The position numbers and the translations under genes are program-made. Under the pieces are notes generated by a model that ran no database searches, was not told the DNA's origin, and saw only the letters and a program-made list of their open reading frames with translations. 64,000 nt of DNA from Sipunculus nudus (lineage: Eukaryota > Annelida > Sipuncula > Golfingiida > Sipunculidae), in NCBI GenBank assembly GCA_026874595.1, contig CM049307.1, positions 30,787,079 through 30,851,078 on the forward strand. Direction: 5' to 3'. Shown here piece by piece: positions 28,980-38,382 of this stretch (positions are counted from its first letter, which is position 1; each line of letters begins with the position of its first letter).

Positions 28980-29304
28980 TATATAAGAATTTCAGTGGTT
29001 TATACTTACAACGGATGCCTCTTTTAAACTTGAACCAGCAACCATTTGATGGTTCCTGGACATGGACGGGTGGCTGGCTGGACATCACATCAATGCCTCC
29101 ACCATACATTTCACTTTCCATCGCAGCGGGCAGGTCATCTCCGTAACTCTGTCTTGAGTCAGGGCGAGGTCCTGCAGGGTTATCTATTCCATCATCGCTC
29201 CAAGCATGGCGAGATTGGGCGCTTGACGGCCTCTCTCTTATGCCATCACTTCTGCCAGAACTCAGATGAGACCTGGATGCCGAAGCCTCCGGTCGACCAC
29301 TCAT
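13718..29304 (-). CDS. PKD2: Polycystin-2 (TRPP2), complete gene, 14 coding exons, 870 aa
   Basis: Exons (minus strand): 29304-29010, 28289-28176, 22071-21941, 21173-20923, 20409-20185, 19653-19491, 18851-18615, 17939-17758, 17200-16981, 16626-16493, 16102-15985, 15789-15615, 14758-14586, 13912-13718. All introns are GT-AG and phases join without a frame break. The product is a six-helix TRP cation channel that works in primary cilia and ER membranes, as homotetramer or with polycystin-1. Visible in order: short cytosolic N-terminus (1-~115), S1 (~120-140), extracellular TOP/polycystin domain (~150-345) with Cys231 and Cys244 matching the conserved disulfide, S2-S4 (~365-475), S5 (500-519), pore filter Leu541-Gly542-Asp543, S6 (559-582), two EF-hand loops (633-644 and 667-678), an acidic Ser stretch (725-736) and a coiled coil (~752-806). 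Human PC2 is 968 aa; the difference is mostly a shorter N-terminus. Identification is certain; the exact start is the first in-frame Met after a 5'-UTR acceptor. Confidence 0.97.
14371..14564. mobile_element. Small TIR (MITE-like) element in PKD2 intron 13
   Basis: The segment begins TACAGTGAAACTTCTATAA and ends with the inverted counterpart AGAGGCTCCACTGTA, giving imperfect terminal inverted repeats flanked by TA. Inside, 'GTGCCCACTTTATGGAGG' and related strings repeat in both orientations. About 194 bp, no coding capacity. A related TACAGTGGAACCTG start occurs at about 51263. Confidence 0.55.
14586..14758 (-). CDS. PKD2: PKD2 coding exon 13 (coiled coil)
   Basis: Residues 749-806. Contains [20 protein letters not shown], the near-invariant oligomerisation coiled coil of polycystin-2 that in vertebrates forms a trimer and pairs with polycystin-1. 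Split Gly codon at the 5' border, phase 0 at the 3' border. Confidence 0.95.
15615..15789 (-). CDS. PKD2: PKD2 coding exon 12 (linker, acidic Ser cluster)
   Basis: Residues 691-748 plus one base. Holds an acidic serine stretch ([12 protein letters not shown], 725-736) at the place where human PC2 has its CK2/PACS-type acidic cluster. The motif is visible; the trafficking role is inferred from the human protein. Confidence 0.9.
15985..16102 (-). CDS. PKD2: PKD2 coding exon 11 (second EF-hand)
   Basis: Residues 651-690. The loop [12 protein letters not shown] (667-678) has acidic ligands at positions 1, 3, 5 and 9 and Glu at 12, a canonical Ca2+-binding EF-hand matching the single functional EF-hand of human PC2. 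Donor is the less common GTCAGT. Confidence 0.95.
16493..16626 (-). CDS. PKD2: PKD2 coding exon 10 (first EF-hand, intact)
   Basis: Residues 607-650 plus two bases. The loop [12 protein letters not shown] (633-644) satisfies the EF-hand pattern, with D/N/D/Q at 1, 3, 5, 7 and Glu at 12. In vertebrate PC2 the equivalent loop is degenerate. Confidence 0.94.
16981..17200 (-). CDS. PKD2: PKD2 coding exon 9 (pore and S6)
   Basis: Residues 533-606. FRIILGD (537-543) is the pore helix and filter, with Asp543 as the acidic filter residue, followed by the S6 helix (559-582) ending in [15 protein letters not shown], a PKD2 signature. Confidence 0.97.
17537..17688. repeat. 76-bp tandem duplication in PKD2 intron 8
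   Basis: Two adjacent units, each beginning AAGACTAACAGCCTTTTGGA, starting at 17537 and 17613. They differ by several substitutions and small indels. No function seen. Confidence 0.75.
17758..17939 (-). CDS. PKD2: PKD2 coding exon 8 (S4-S5 and pore turret)
   Basis: Residues 473-532 plus two bases. Contains the S4-S5 linker (FNKTMTQLS), [12 protein letters not shown] and the S5 helix (500-519). Confidence 0.96.
18615..18851 (-). CDS. PKD2: PKD2 coding exon 7 (S3 and S4)
   Basis: Residues 394-472, phase 0 at both ends. S3 begins at [10 protein letters not shown] (405 onward) and S4 includes VAVFLAWVK before the border; Lys472 and Lys475 correspond to the sparse basic residues of the PC2 S4. 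Confidence 0.95.
19491..19653 (-). CDS. PKD2: PKD2 coding exon 6 (S2)
   Basis: Residues 339-393. [12 protein letters not shown] is nearly identical to the conserved end of the TOP domain; [11 protein letters not shown] leads into S2. Confidence 0.96.
20185..20409 (-). CDS. PKD2: PKD2 coding exon 5 (TOP domain, second half)
   Basis: Residues 264-338. Contains [16 protein letters not shown] and [20 protein letters not shown], hallmark strings of the polycystin (TOP) domain. Confidence 0.97.
20923..21173 (-). CDS. PKD2: PKD2 coding exon 4 (TOP domain, first half)
   Basis: Residues 181-263 plus two bases. [17 protein letters not shown] is the conserved PC2 segment. Cys231/Cys244 match the disulfide pair, and N200 (NVS) and N228 (NDS) are potential N-glycosylation sites on the luminal side. 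Confidence 0.97.
21941..22071 (-). CDS. PKD2: PKD2 coding exon 3 (end of S1, start of TOP domain)
   Basis: Residues 137-180. [17 protein letters not shown] and QDFWR align with the conserved sequence just after S1. Confidence 0.95.
22072..28175 (-). other. PKD2: PKD2 intron 2, 6.1 kb, with a CCAAT-rich patch
   Basis: The longest intron. Mostly AT-rich. A more GC-rich patch at about 25800-26330 carries four CCAAT/ATTGG boxes (25931, 26154, 26183, 26215) and a duplicated ACATGCT.AGCCAAT.AGATTTTG block. Another compositionally distinct patch lies at 24860-25010. No exon could be joined to the gene from either. Confidence 0.5.
28176..28289 (-). CDS. PKD2: PKD2 coding exon 2 (S1 helix)
   Basis: Residues 99-136 and first base of 137. 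LWATRQTE...[18 protein letters not shown]: the pre-S1 segment and most of S1. Phase 1 at both ends. Confidence 0.95.
28860..28891. repeat. TACTACTG x4 microsatellite
   Basis: Four perfect copies of the 8-bp unit in the intron between PKD2 coding exons 1 and 2. Confidence 0.85.
28934..28976. repeat. (TA)n tract
   Basis: About 43 bp of alternating TA only ~35 bp from the donor of PKD2 coding exon 1. Confidence 0.9.
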
Positions 29305-29344
29305 AGTGGCTTGAAAACAAACTTGTCACAAGAAGTAAACGGAC
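29010..29344 (-). CDS. PKD2: PKD2 exon with start codon (coding 29304-29010)
   Basis: Residues 1-98 plus one base. ATG at 29304-29302; an acceptor (TGTATTTCAG) at 29345 makes 29344-29305 the end of the 5' UTR, so this is the second transcribed exon. The N-terminus is Ser/Arg/Pro-rich and disordered, ending [10 protein letters not shown], the conserved entry to the pre-S1 region. Human PC2 has over 200 residues before this point; here about 98. No RVxP ciliary motif is present. Confidence 0.93.
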
Positions 29345-29395
29345 CTGAAATACAAAAAGTGACGATCATTGAACAAAAGAATCATAAGGTATGAT

Positions 29396-29396
29396 A

Positions 29397-29462
<66 letters not shown>
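29396..29462. repeat. (TA)n tract in the PKD2 5'-UTR intron
   Basis: About 67 bp of nearly pure TA. Confidence 0.9.
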
Positions 29463-29467
<5 letters not shown>

Positions 29468-29628
29468 TTCCCCCCAAAAATACCATAGCCATGTAGTTAT
29501 CTTTGATCTTTATTTTCATTACCTAAATTACATAAATCTGAACAATATAAATTACTTGCCTGTTGTCACCTGCAGCAGGTTCAGCAGTTAAGCTTAGAAT
29601 GCCCGTCTCCCAGATAAGCAGCGCTCAC

Positions 29629-29710
29629 CTGACAGCGGCTGGACCGCGGTGCCTCGACGTCACCGATCGCCTAGGAGATTATAGATTTTCCGAGCTCCCG
29701 TGGAGATAGC
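29629..29710 (-). other. PKD2: Candidate non-coding first exon of PKD2
   Basis: A strong donor (CTGTCAG|GTGAGC) at 29629/29628 lies 284 bp upstream of the 5'-UTR acceptor at 29345. The sequence above it is the only GC-rich stretch near the gene. The upstream end is a guess; no transcription start can be read directly. Confidence 0.6.
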
Positions 29711-29800
29711 TTCAGACCATGCTGATCAATCTACTTCATTATTAATTATCTCGGCGTGCGCCAACCTAATTGGTCCCTTCTTACAAACAGCTCATAAATA
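29655..29800 (-). promoter_or_regulatory. PKD2: Putative PKD2 promoter
   Basis: On the minus strand: a CCAAT box (complement of ATTGG at 29769-29773), a GC-rich GGCGCACGCC string next to it, and a CRE-like TGACGTCG at 29662-29655. No TATA box at a clear position. Function inferred from position and composition. Confidence 0.45.
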
Positions 29801-29925
29801 ATGATCCATTAAAATGGCCCGAAGCCAAAATATGGCAGATAAATGTCAAGATTTCACAAGGGGATCATTTTGTAATATTATTACAACACTAAAATAAATA
29901 TGCTTGCTCAATGAGCGGTGGAAAA

Positions 29926-29973
<48 letters not shown>
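29926..29973. repeat. (CA)n-(TA)n compound microsatellite
   Basis: CA repeat from about 29926 passing into about 35 bp of TA. Confidence 0.9.
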
Positions 29974-29977
<4 letters not shown>

Positions 29978-30676
29978 CTTAGACCTTTACAATAAAATAC
30001 GGCAGGTCATATATTACCACTCCCAGGGAGTAGAAATATCATAAGGAATGCTTTTATCAGCGCCTTTATATGGAAAAGGCAATCTGATCAGGGTTAAAAA
30101 AAGTAGTCCCCAAAAAGTTTTTTTTTCTTTCTGTTTTAATTATAAACTTTTGAAGTATTTCTTGTTCACATAATCCCCTTTGTGCATACCTAGGGCAATT
30201 AGGGGCACGTATACAGGTATACACATGTAAAAGAATGGAAGTTTTCAGTTTCTCAGTTCCGATATATAATTGGATGTGTTCCTATATCTGTATTTAAAAT
30301 AAATCTACTTAAATATATGTCATAAAGTTTATGTTTTTCTAGATTAACATATCTCAGTTAAATTGCATTCATATTGGGAACAAGATTTAAAAAATATATA
30401 TTTCTGCAGTTAATTATTTTTATAAATATTTTAACTAGTTTTCTCAGTGATTTTAAAAATGAATATTTTAAGCATGAGGACATGCTTAATGTAACACAAA
30501 TAAGATAAGAAATATTTAGATAACACATTTCCTGACTCAGTCATTGGGGCAGAGGTAAGGACCTGTGGGTTCCTAGGTAAGACAAGCGCAGCAACATTTC
30601 TTAATCAAATTCGCGTGATTTTACCACATTGACTGAACATGAATTTCACTATTTTCGTTTTTAAAATTCGTTTTAT

Positions 30677-30701
30677 CATATATATATATATATATATATA
30701 A
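30677..30701. repeat. (TA)n tract
   Basis: About 25 bp of alternating TA. Confidence 0.85.
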
Positions 30702-30854
30702 TTGAAATTATGATTTTTCCTACAATTAGGCCTATATAAATAGGAAATAATAAGTAATAACAAGACGAGGAAGAAGAGAAAAAAAATTTCAGTTACAAAA
30801 ATAATAAACATTATTTATTTTTACATTTATAGTAATGATTATTTATTATTATTA

Positions 30855-30919
<65 letters not shown>
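30855..30919. repeat. (ATT)n trinucleotide repeat
   Basis: Around 22 uninterrupted ATT units. Confidence 0.9.
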
Positions 30920-30920
<1 letters not shown>

Positions 30921-33250
30921 TTATAATAGTTGGCTCTTATTTGACGGAAAAGTTTTTTTAGTTCTCTCACATTATCGATGTCTTCTTAGAAATCTTCTGC
31001 TAGAGCCTTAATTAATGACTTTTTTTAAAGAAGGCCAAACATTTAAAATGGTTGCCGTTATTCATGCATGCCTATAGACATCTGATTTAATAAATCACGT
31101 ATGTCTGAAAACAAACTTGCCATGTAACTTAAGTAATTGAACTATAACCTAAAATATAAATAGCTTTTTTTTTAAGCCAGTGCGTCCTAATTTACATGGT
31201 GACAGATATTAAATCCAGTCAATGGATTATACTTTTTTTTTCATTCGTGTGCACAAATTGTTTACATGAACCAACCGTGTGATTGGCCTTTTTTATCATA
31301 TATAGTAAACACGATTTAATTAAGTAATTAAGCAAGAGAATGATATGTTTCCTTTACGAACAAATCTGAACTTTTAGAACAGAGACGGGTGAATCTAGAT
31401 TTAATTCAGAAGGCCTATATCCATGCATTAGTATGAGACTGTTCTTACAACAGACTATATTCACATTTTATTTATTTGAAATGTTCTCTAATTTAAAAAG
31501 TTTTTAATTTGTGTATGTTTTAAGGATTTCGAAGCTCTCATTGTCAGTTTATTTCTGGTAACAAAGCAACTGTTTTAACTATCTTTAAATCTGAAGTGCC
31601 GAATCGTGCCATTGAGAGTGGTTGAGCCCGTGGAAATACTTTACGGCATGATCCCAATAAAGAATCTTTTCATAATTTGTTTCGTAAATGGAATAATAAC
31701 ATTAAAGATCGACATTCGGATATTGATATCAAATTTATTTATCTTTCAACAATAGAAATCGAAATAAGGTTTTGCTTTTCCGGATTTACAATCGCTTTTT
31801 ATTTCGAAACCACCACCAATACAACTACTTTTCCTCTCTCCAACAAACGAGAAACGTTTCCTCGTGTGACATGACGCACAGACTGCTTTCATGGAAGTTA
31901 CGAACTTGTGGCGTATTATAGCTAAGTGAGTATGTTTTCTGACAAATACCGATTCATGTAATCACTATTGTATTTCTGTTCCCATTAAAAGAAGTGTAAG
32001 ATTTTCATCGGTAAAGCCTTTGAAATATGATATCTCTTCAACCTCTTCTGAGTGTTCTCAATGTTTTGTTGGGACACAGTCCGACTCGGTGTTGACACTG
32101 CCGTTTGTTACCAGTCTGACAGGTCTTTCTCTTGACGTGAGCTTGGACTGGAATTAAGATCACTCCTGTGACCACTCCATTTGATACATAGCCTAAAACT
32201 TTAAAATATGACACAGACTACCTTTTAATGTTTGCTAAATTAAGAAAATAATGTATTTTCATTTGACAAATTTGTTCCTGTCAACCCTGAGTAAGAGGGA
32301 GATGTCATCATTTTGTGAATTTGAATTACTATTTTTAGTTACATGTATGTTGTTGGTCCTACCACTAGGTTCTTTCTCAGTAAGTTTATTTGATTTAAAT
32401 ACAGAACACATTAAATTGATTAAAATATAAATGATATCCCCACCAATTGACATTAGTCCTTGATATCACCAAGGGATTAATATTTCAATTTATTTTTTAT
32501 ATTTTGAAAACTCAGTGATTGTTATTGGGGCATTTCAAGTCAAAATTATAGGATAATTGTATGAACTCTTGAATGCATTTATTAAATGGTATTCTTATTA
32601 CATATCTATGTGACACATTTCAACATTGAACATTACTACTAGTAATTTGTGGTCGCAATAAATTTTGGATAAAAAATGTTACGCTCTTTACGGAGCGCTT
32701 TACCTATAGGTTTACTACCGTATGTCGTAAGCGCTGTTTGTTTAGACCTGGCATCCTGAATTGCTACACCAAGGGGAGCATTGTATTTTGGTCCAATCAA
32801 AGGAGACCCTGTGCTGGAACTGGAATACAAAATGGTTTACCAGCCAAGCGAGGAATACACGGAGCCAATGTTGTTCATTTTGTTTTGAGTGACAACTCAT
32901 GTCCCTGGCAACCAATTTAACAGGCCACAGGCTCAGAGAGAATGGCCCTGCATGTGGTTTGCACAGTTCCTTGTGTACATAGAATGCCGAGCTGACGAGC
33001 TGTAATTCAAACAAAATGAAACAACATAGGCTCCGTGCACACCATGCTGGCTGGTTTCAGTTTTGCTGACAACGGATACATGGCTACTCTAACATAGTCG
33101 AATTGTCATAATCAAATGGGTTAATGATGCGAGAATGCAGAGGGAGCATTTAAAATTTGACTTTTCTTTACTAAGAGTATCCATTAAACTGTCATCATGC
33201 GGAGCTTGAAGCGCAGATCTGGGCGGAGTCATGATGCCTGTGGATTTTTT

Positions 33251-35130
33251 AGCTCAGCTGACTGTAAGTCAACTGAGGTATAGGAATGGCGCTTTGTCCG
33301 TTGGCCGTCTGTCTGTCCATTAGCAGGGCACAAATCGAAACTGTTGGTCCTAGAAACTTCTAAGTTAGACCTTCCAAGAAGGTCAATAAAAAATCTCCTT
33401 GGAAACCTGAAATAAGGTCACTATGACCTATATCCTCCCAGCTATGGGGCTTGAAAGTACCCCCCCCCCCCCAGAATAATCAAAAGTATAATACAGAACC
33501 TCCAGTATCTTGATAATTAATGCATGGATTGTCATGAATCTGGCCTTGAATATTGACCATGAAAAGTATGGTCAGTTTCCGAAAAGTGGTGGTGCCACCT
33601 GTATTTTTTGTCATTTTAACAAAAATTTTTCTATTTTTTTTACAATAAAATGACAACAATCATGTCAGTTTCTCAGCTCTAATTACATCTAGTGTCCCAA
33701 AACCTGGTGTGTTTATTGATCACAAGTGGATGCCATAAAGTAATCACCTTGTCTGTTTGTCTGTTTATATGTCAATCCGCCATCCTTACAAATTTTTTGC
33801 CTGATGATAACTCCAGGTTGTATTGACACATGGATTTAACCATTTAACTTAACTTACCTATGGCCCACCACTAAAGCAAGAACCTATATGATTTTGGGGT
33901 CACGAGGTCAAAGGGTCAAGGTCACAGGACTCACTTATTTTAAAAGATTATGGCTGCATTTTAAGCCAAGTTTTTCATCCCAAACTTTTCATTTTGCGCA
34001 TTTATCTGACTTGCCAGTATGGGGAGAGCATAAATGACTTTGGGGTCACATGGTCAAAGGTCAAGGTCACAGGGGCCATCTGTTCACAAATTAGTTTCCA
34101 GATGATAACTCCAGTTTAGTTTGACATATTGGTTTCAAACATAACTTATATATGACTCACCACTAAAGTAAGAACCGTGTTAATTTTGGGGTCCAACGGT
34201 CAAAGGTCAAGGTCACAGGACTCATTTCTTTAAAAAGAATGCATATGCATTTGAAGCCAATTTTTTCATTGCAAACCTTCCATCTTCAAGATGTTGCTAA
34301 TCTTCCAAAAGGGAAAGATTCTGTTCAATTTTGGGGTCATGAGGTTAAGGTCACAGTACCCATTTATTTAGAAAGATTGTGGATGCATTTTAGGCAAAAC
34401 TTTCATCCCAAACCTTCCATCTTGCACATATAGCTGAGCTGCCAATAGGGGAAGAACCTGATTGATTTGGGGGTCACAAGGTCAAAGGTCATGGTCACAG
34501 GGGCCCATCTGTCCACATATTTGTTTCTGGATGATAACTCCAGTTTGGATTGACATATTGATTTCAATTTTGACTTATATATGACCCACCAATAATGTAA
34601 GAACCCTTTTGATTTTGGGGTCATAAGGTCAAGGTCACAGGACCCACTTCCTTAAAAAGATTGTTGATGTATTTTTATCTAAACTTTCTGTCCAAAACCT
34701 TCTATCATCCAAATGTTGCCCACCTGCCAGTAGTGGAAGTAACTTATGGCTTTTGGGTCAAAGGTCAAGGTCATGTGGGCCATCTATCCACATATTAGTC
34801 TCCAGATGATAACACAAGTTTGGTTTGAAATATTGGTTTCAAACTTGACTTATATATGGCCCACCACTGAAGTAAAAACTGTTGATTCTGGGGTCATGAG
34901 ATCAAAGGTCAGGGTCACAGGATCCACCAATTAAGAAAGATTGTGGATGCATTTTAAGCAAAACTTTTCATCTCAATCCTTCCATCATCAACATGTGGAG
35001 CACCTGCCAATAGGGGAAGTTTCCTTTGGATTTTTGAGTCACAAGGTCAAAGGTTAAGGTCACAGGGCCCATCCATTCACAAAATAGTTTATAAATGAAA
35101 ACTCCAGTTTGGGTAGACAGGTTGGCTTCA
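33251..35130 (+). repeat. Family B element start and dimeric ~285-bp AGGTCA-rich tandem array
   Basis: After a T6 tract the segment starts AGCTCAGCTGACTGTAAGT, the hairpin start of family B, then CTGTC-type runs and a C13 tract (33460-33472). From about 33730 a tandem array follows. Each ~142-bp half-unit has 'TTGGGGTCA..AGGTCAAAGGTCAAGGTCACAGG' (near 33900, 34050, 34200, 34330, 34480, 34626, 34756, 34900, 35042). Half-units alternate between a 'GGACCCAC' and a 'GGGGCCATCTGTCCAC' ending, so the true period is about 285 bp. No coding capacity. The 3' end (CTAG) was not found, so this copy is probably truncated or merged with another family. Confidence 0.75.
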
Positions 35131-36515
35131 AACTGATCACAGGACCAATATTTTGGAAAACCTCATAAACATATATCCTTATAGACAAATGCATCTGAGC
35201 GTCGAGACTTCTTTTGAAGTACAAGATTTCGCCGCCTCTAGAGCGTAATAGATTTTTTACCCAACAATAAATTGTGGATAAATAATGTATACCCAAACAT
35301 TTACTACCTTTGATTGTATGGCTTCGGTCTATGTAGGGGTGGTAAAAAATTGCCTTTTTTAAAATCATGATTTTTTTCAATTTTTTTAATATAAATTGAC
35401 TTTTATTGATTTAAATCACCTAATGATAAATTAATAATTTCCTCTATTTTTTATCAGCTAAATAAACAGGTTTTATTATGCAGGTTATTATGACAGTATT
35501 TTAAAGTATTTTAGAAAGTAATATGTAGTTTAAAAGGAACTTATTTTTGTTAATAAATTGTATCCATTGGCAAACCTGATTCCAACATGTCATTTCAGAC
35601 TGATTATGTACTATAACCCTATAATATGCCTGCATACTTACATGAAATGGCCCATTAAAAAAATAAACTGAAATAATAAAATTATGTAAAATACAGTGTT
35701 TTAATGATCTGAACCTGTAGGTTTTTGTTTGAGTTTATGAGACTAGAATAGTAGAATATGCTTGGCATGTTAATCCCGTGCATCATTGCTGGTTTGTACA
35801 CCACTGGCACTGCTGGGTCGTCATCAGTTCTGCATGTCTTCATCAAATTTTATCAGTGTATTTGAAAATAATGCAGATGGAAGATGACAAACAGGGTACC
35901 AAATCAGTCCACGTCATGAAGTACTAAAACATCTGGAAAGTTTATCATGACCTGTATAAGAAACTAGTTGCAAAATTCACTTATAAGATAGTGTTAATTT
36001 TGATGTATGTATTAAAGTAGGTGTAAATACAAAGCTTTCAACAAATAATTTCAGACTGTTTTGCATTTTTGTCACAAAAGAATCTGCAGTTTGCAATTTC
36101 TTTTTATGTTATGAAATTTGTAATGCAGTAATATCTATTGCATTTGGTCAATTAACTTTAAAAAAATCAATTTTGATGATTTTTATGAATTTTACAGTGA
36201 TTTAAATAATGATTTAAATAAAGATTTAAATCATTATTTAAATCACAATTAAAATCAATTTATTTAAACCATACCAGTCCTGCTATGCATATTGTATTAA
36301 TTGACATGTGGGACTGTATGTTAAATTTAAACTGAATTCATGACATTTATCATGGTTTATTCAGTGACAGACAGCAGCTTGTAATTGACTTAAATGGTTC
36401 AGTGGATATGTTCTTAAATTTAAAATGATATAATGTTATAGAGAGGAGTTGAATGTCTGTACACACTTTGCATGTTTTTGTCTCAATATACAGTGACAGA
36501 CTAAATGTGTTTCAG
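35131..36515. other. Intergenic / upstream of the mucin-like gene
   Basis: Very AT-rich. A run of GATTTAAAT-type palindromes at about 36185-36250 (ATTTAAATCATTATTTAAATC) could form cruciforms. No exon recognised. Confidence 0.4.
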
Positions 36516-36548
36516 ATATTATCAGTAAGATCAGTGAGGACAGGAACT

Positions 36549-38340
36549 ATGGGAGCTGCAGGACAACAGAAAATGATACACAGACTGCTGCTGGTGCTGT
36601 CAATATTAGTAGTGTCTTCATCATCAAATACTGTCCCAACTACTGTCTTACAAACAGAAGGTAAGCGATACACCAGACATGCTACGGTTCTGGACCATCC
36701 AGTCAACAGGTATCCATGACCATTGGCCATGCTAGTGATATTGACTGGAGCAATATTAATATGTTTGTTCATCATCTATTAGATAAACAGCAAGGGCAGC
36801 ATGTATTTCTAATTATAAAGATCTTTTTTTTCTATCACAGATGTGTTGTTAAAAGCAGTTACGGTTGGTCATCTTTTTTACCATGCAGTGGCATTGCAAA
36901 TGTCACTTTGGTTTCCTTTGTATGTGGTCACTTGATTAGATAATAATCAGGTGTGGCTATATCCAGATGTCTTCAGGGAGTATACAGGGTAGATTCTGCC
37001 AGGCAAACCATGGGTGTGAGTGCTTGGCCTTTAAGTCATTAGTACATTAATCTCTCCATTAGTTGTTTTCCTGTGTTTTACTCCAGTCTGTTGTATAGAT
37101 GACAGCCTTGTAGTTGTGGACCAACAACAGCTTAGCATCATGAAGCATTGGGCTTAGTATTACACTGGACTTAAGCTGGACTGAGTGGATAGTTTTCCAT
37201 TTGTTACTTTCAGCTCATGTGAAGTTTGTGAATGACTTGTTGATCTGGGCCCCATAAAACACTTTGTGACTTTGTATCTTCATACTAATTTGTTCCACTC
37301 ATCAGTACTTGGCATTCACAGTTTACTTTATGAAGCACAGACTGTTCCAGTTAGACAGAGTGTCTGTCTCTATAGTATAATACAGAGATGGAGAGCGCTG
37401 CATGCATTCTTGTGGTGCCCTGTCTGATATAAATAAATGTCCCTTCTTTGGCAAAATTACCAAAACTACTGAACAACTGCATGCATTCTTGTGGTGCCCT
37501 GTCTGATATAAATAAATGTCCCTTCTTTGGCAAAATTACCAAACTACTGAACTACAACTCCTTACTCGTTTTCTTGCTCAAATACGAAAATGAAACATAT
37601 TATCCAGGTGCAAAGTTAGAAGCGATGCTCACAGGTTTCTAACCAAACATAACATTTTGCTTTAGGGTCATGGACACAGGGAGAAGCCAGTTTTCAAAGT
37701 CCGTCCTCTGATTGGCTGTTAAGTTTCAGGCTCATTCATCATGGAAATCCAAGCATAGGATTTACTGCATGGTCCCAAAAATAGTGCCATCTAGTGACTA
37801 AAACAGAAAGTGCAATCAAAACAATGGCTCCAAGCCGGGCTAGTAGCCATCTACAAATTGTTTGTTTTCACTTATTAGAAATGGTTCACACACCCAGGTA
37901 AAGACCCACGTTTGTTTATTTTAAGCTAATTATCTGATTGATCTAAATATCTGTGTCCTAGCTCACACACCAGTATTTTCAATAGAGTGCTCATAAGCCT
38001 CACTGGGAGGCTTACAGCTTACTAAGTAGACTATGTTCCAGTTAAAACCCTGGTGTATAATATGCTTCATGTATACAGGTGGACAGTCCTTCAACCTTCA
38101 TACTAAAGCCTCATTGGCATCTCGTGTACATTATCCAATCAAGTTGAAAGACATAAAATAAAAAAATAACATACATTTCATGTAAACCAAACGTTGATAT
38201 TATACCAAATATAAGATATCTTGTAGTAACTTCCCTAGAATGAAAAAAAAAATTTCCATCCCTTTTCTATGCTTTATTAGTCTCTCTATTAGGTTTTTTT
38301 GTCAAATTTATAAGAACTTCCAAACAAATTATATTATTTT

Positions 38341-38382
<42 letters not shown>

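Larger units (their letters stand above)
29974..33250. other. Intergenic DNA between divergent PKD2 and mucin-like genes
   Basis: Contains (TA)n at 30677-30701 and an (ATT)n tract at about 30855-30919. A region at 32680-33000 is less AT-rich and has three CCAAT boxes (32793, 32865, 32912) and an RFX X-box-like GTCCCTGGCAACC at 32901. A donor-like GTGAGTAT at about 31926 follows another less AT-rich stretch. Either could be the promoter or first exon of the mucin-like gene, but no link can be shown. Confidence 0.4.

Noticed and set aside
36453-36548. Upstream in-frame ATG that would extend the mucin-like protein by 32 residues
   Set aside because: A splice acceptor (GTGTTTCAG at 36515) lies between it and the signal peptide, and the extension would bury the signal sequence.
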